Origin: Burkholderiales bacterium RIFCSPLOWO2_02_FULL_57_36
GTDB lineage: Bacteria; Pseudomonadota; Gammaproteobacteria; Burkholderiales; Burkholderiaceae_D
Direction: 5' to 3'
Length of the DNA: 37,973 bases
Assembly: GCA_001770855.1 (NCBI GenBank)
Contig: MESE01000143.1
Location: 1-37,973, forward strand
The notes under the pieces were generated by a model. The model was not told the DNA's origin. It was given only the letters and a program-made list of their open reading frames with translations, and ran no database searches. Each line of letters starts with the position of its first letter. The stretch's first letter is position 1. Positions 37,229 to 37,973 of the stretch are shown here, piece after piece. The position numbers were made by a program, and so were the translations under genes.

Positions 37229-37444
37229 ATGATCGTTTGCATTTGCAACAACATCTCGGAACGAAAAATCCGCCAGGCGGTGGATGCAGGTGCGACCACC
37301 ATGCCGAAATTACGCGACAGCCTTGGCGTCGGAACCTGCTGTGGAAAATGCCACGCCTGCGCCAAAAGCGTATTGCGCGAATGCCTTGATGATGCGAATC
37401 AGGCGCAGCCGATGCTGTTCCAGTCCAATGCGCTGGCCGCCTAA
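37229..37444 (+). CDS. bfd: Bacterioferritin-associated ferredoxin Bfd
   Basis: The 71-aa product is a [2Fe-2S] protein that reduces ferric iron stored in bacterioferritin so it can be released. The ligands are Cys4 and Cys6 (VCICN) and Cys38 and Cys41 (CCGKCHAC), the normal CxC...CxxC spacing. The helix-turn core RKIRQAVDAGATTM is typical. AAGGG precedes the ATG. Bfd is usually induced under iron starvation, in line with the Fur box upstream of hemP. Confidence 0.95.
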   Translation: MIVCICNNISERKIRQAVDAGATTMPKLRDSLGVGTCCGKCHACAKSVLRECLDDANQAQPMLFQSNALAA

Positions 37445-37452
37445 ATTCGGTG

Positions 37453-37973
37453 ATGAATGCAACATCGCCTTATCCGATAACAGCGTTGCCCCTTTTTGCA
37501 TGGCGGCAAATCAAACGCATCGGTCCGCTAGGGCTGATCATCCTGCTGCATGGATTGTTTTTTTATGCGCTGCAAAGCGGCTTGCTGCAACAAGCGGCGC
37601 AAGCAATGCCGCGGGAAATATTTGTCAGCCTGATTACGCCCACCCCGGAACCCGCACCCAAACCTGAAGCGCCCAAGCCGCCTGCCGTCACGCCCAAGAC
37701 CGTGCCGGTCGTAAAGAAAACCGTCCAACGCCCACCCGCCGTCAAACCTGCGCCGTTACCGCAGCCGGTCGAGATGCCGATCGCAGCAGCCGCGCCATCG
37801 ATCGATCCGCCCACACCGGCCGCGCCAACCGCGCAAGCAGCACCGCCGGCGCCGGCCATACCCGCGCCGCCGAAAACCGTCTCGGGAGTCGAATATATCC
37901 AGGCGCCGCAACCTCAGTACCCGCCGATTGCCCGACGCATGGGCGAAGAAGGCAAAGTGATACTGCGCGTACT
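37453..37973 (+). CDS. tonB: TonB energy transducer, cut by the right window edge
   Basis: From the ATG at 37453, eight bases after bfd, the frame is open for 173 codons to the edge. A cytoplasmic start is followed by one membrane helix at about residues 23-42 (GPLGLIILLHGLFFYALQSG). A long Pro/Ala/Lys-rich periplasmic spacer follows (about 60-145), then PQYPPIARRMGEEGKVILRV, the beginning of the TonB C-terminal domain that touches TonB-box receptors. It would power heme and siderophore uptake with ExbB/ExbD, probably encoded just beyond the edge. Confidence 0.92.
   Translation, partial: MNATSPYPITALPLFAWRQIKRIGPLGLIILLHGLFFYALQSGLLQQAAQAMPREIFVSLITPTPEPAPKPEAPKPPAVTPKTVPVVKKTVQRPPAVKPAPLPQPVEMPIAAAAPSIDPPTPAAPTAQAAPPAPAIPAPPKTVSGVEYIQAPQPQYPPIARRMGEEGKVILRV

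Noticed and set aside
1..37973. tRNA, rRNA, CRISPR arrays, transposases and prophage genes
   Set aside because: No cloverleaf with conserved arms, no regularly spaced repeats and no transposase or integrase motif was seen; this was by eye only.

Overview
This is a stretch of chromosome from a betaproteobacterium, most likely Burkholderiales/Oxalobacteraceae (Herbaspirillum, Collimonas or Herminiimonas-like). The assignment rests on gene order (miaB-phoH-ybeY-corC-lnt-glyQ-glyS-gmhB-plsC; lptD-surA-pdxA-ksgA; amgK-murU-pepP-ubiH; hemP-bfd-tonB) and on protein style. No database search was possible. Most of the window is tightly packed housekeeping sequence. I see no tRNA, rRNA, CRISPR array, insertion sequence or prophage.

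Region by region. (1) 1-5111, minus strand: a surface-adhesin operon. It encodes a type I secretion ABC exporter (LapB-like), an HlyD-type adaptor (LapC-like), a LuxR-type regulator with a degenerate receiver, and the N-terminus of a large LapA-like adhesin that runs off the left edge. The adhesin fragment is open to the window edge. It carries a retention module and a TAAG site of the kind cut by LapG. (2) 5112-5755: a non-coding gap. (3) 5756-17632, plus strand: a small exported protein, then tRNA modification (miaB), RNA metabolism (phoH, ybeY), corC, lipoprotein acylation (lnt), glycyl-tRNA synthetase (glyQS), heptose synthesis (gmhB), phospholipid synthesis (plsC), a YgjP-type metallopeptidase-fold protein and gloA. 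(4) 17658-20566: an accessory-looking block of pirin and azoreductase, a divergent LysR regulator and a small metal-binding CopZ-like protein. (5) 20639-26281, minus strand: the outer-membrane/B6/ribosome operon lptD-surA-pdxA-ksgA. (6) 26380-30668, plus strand: peptidoglycan recycling (amgK, murU), pepP and ubiH, ending in a strong terminator. (7) 30716-34197, minus strand: panD-pntA-pntB. (8) 34619-36212, plus strand: nudJ-mnmA, overlapping. (9) 36490-37973, plus strand: an iron/heme block of hemP behind a probable Fur box, a 106-aa unknown, bfd and the start of tonB, cut by the right edge.

How parts work together: LptD, SurA, Lnt, GmhB and PlsC all serve envelope biogenesis. AmgK and MurU return MurNAc to UDP-MurNAc. 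PntAB supplies NADPH. The adhesin operon would display a LapA-type biofilm protein whose release depends on LapD/LapG-type genes that are not in this window.

I found no convincing wholly new system. The best second-look items are: the adhesin retention module with a degenerate-receiver regulator inside its secretion operon; a perfect 12-bp hairpin whose loop holds the pdxA stop codon, just before ksgA; a three-copy hexamer in the lptD leader that could form alternative hairpins; an LptD with only two cysteines; and an unexplained minus-strand ORF overlapping the hemP control region.
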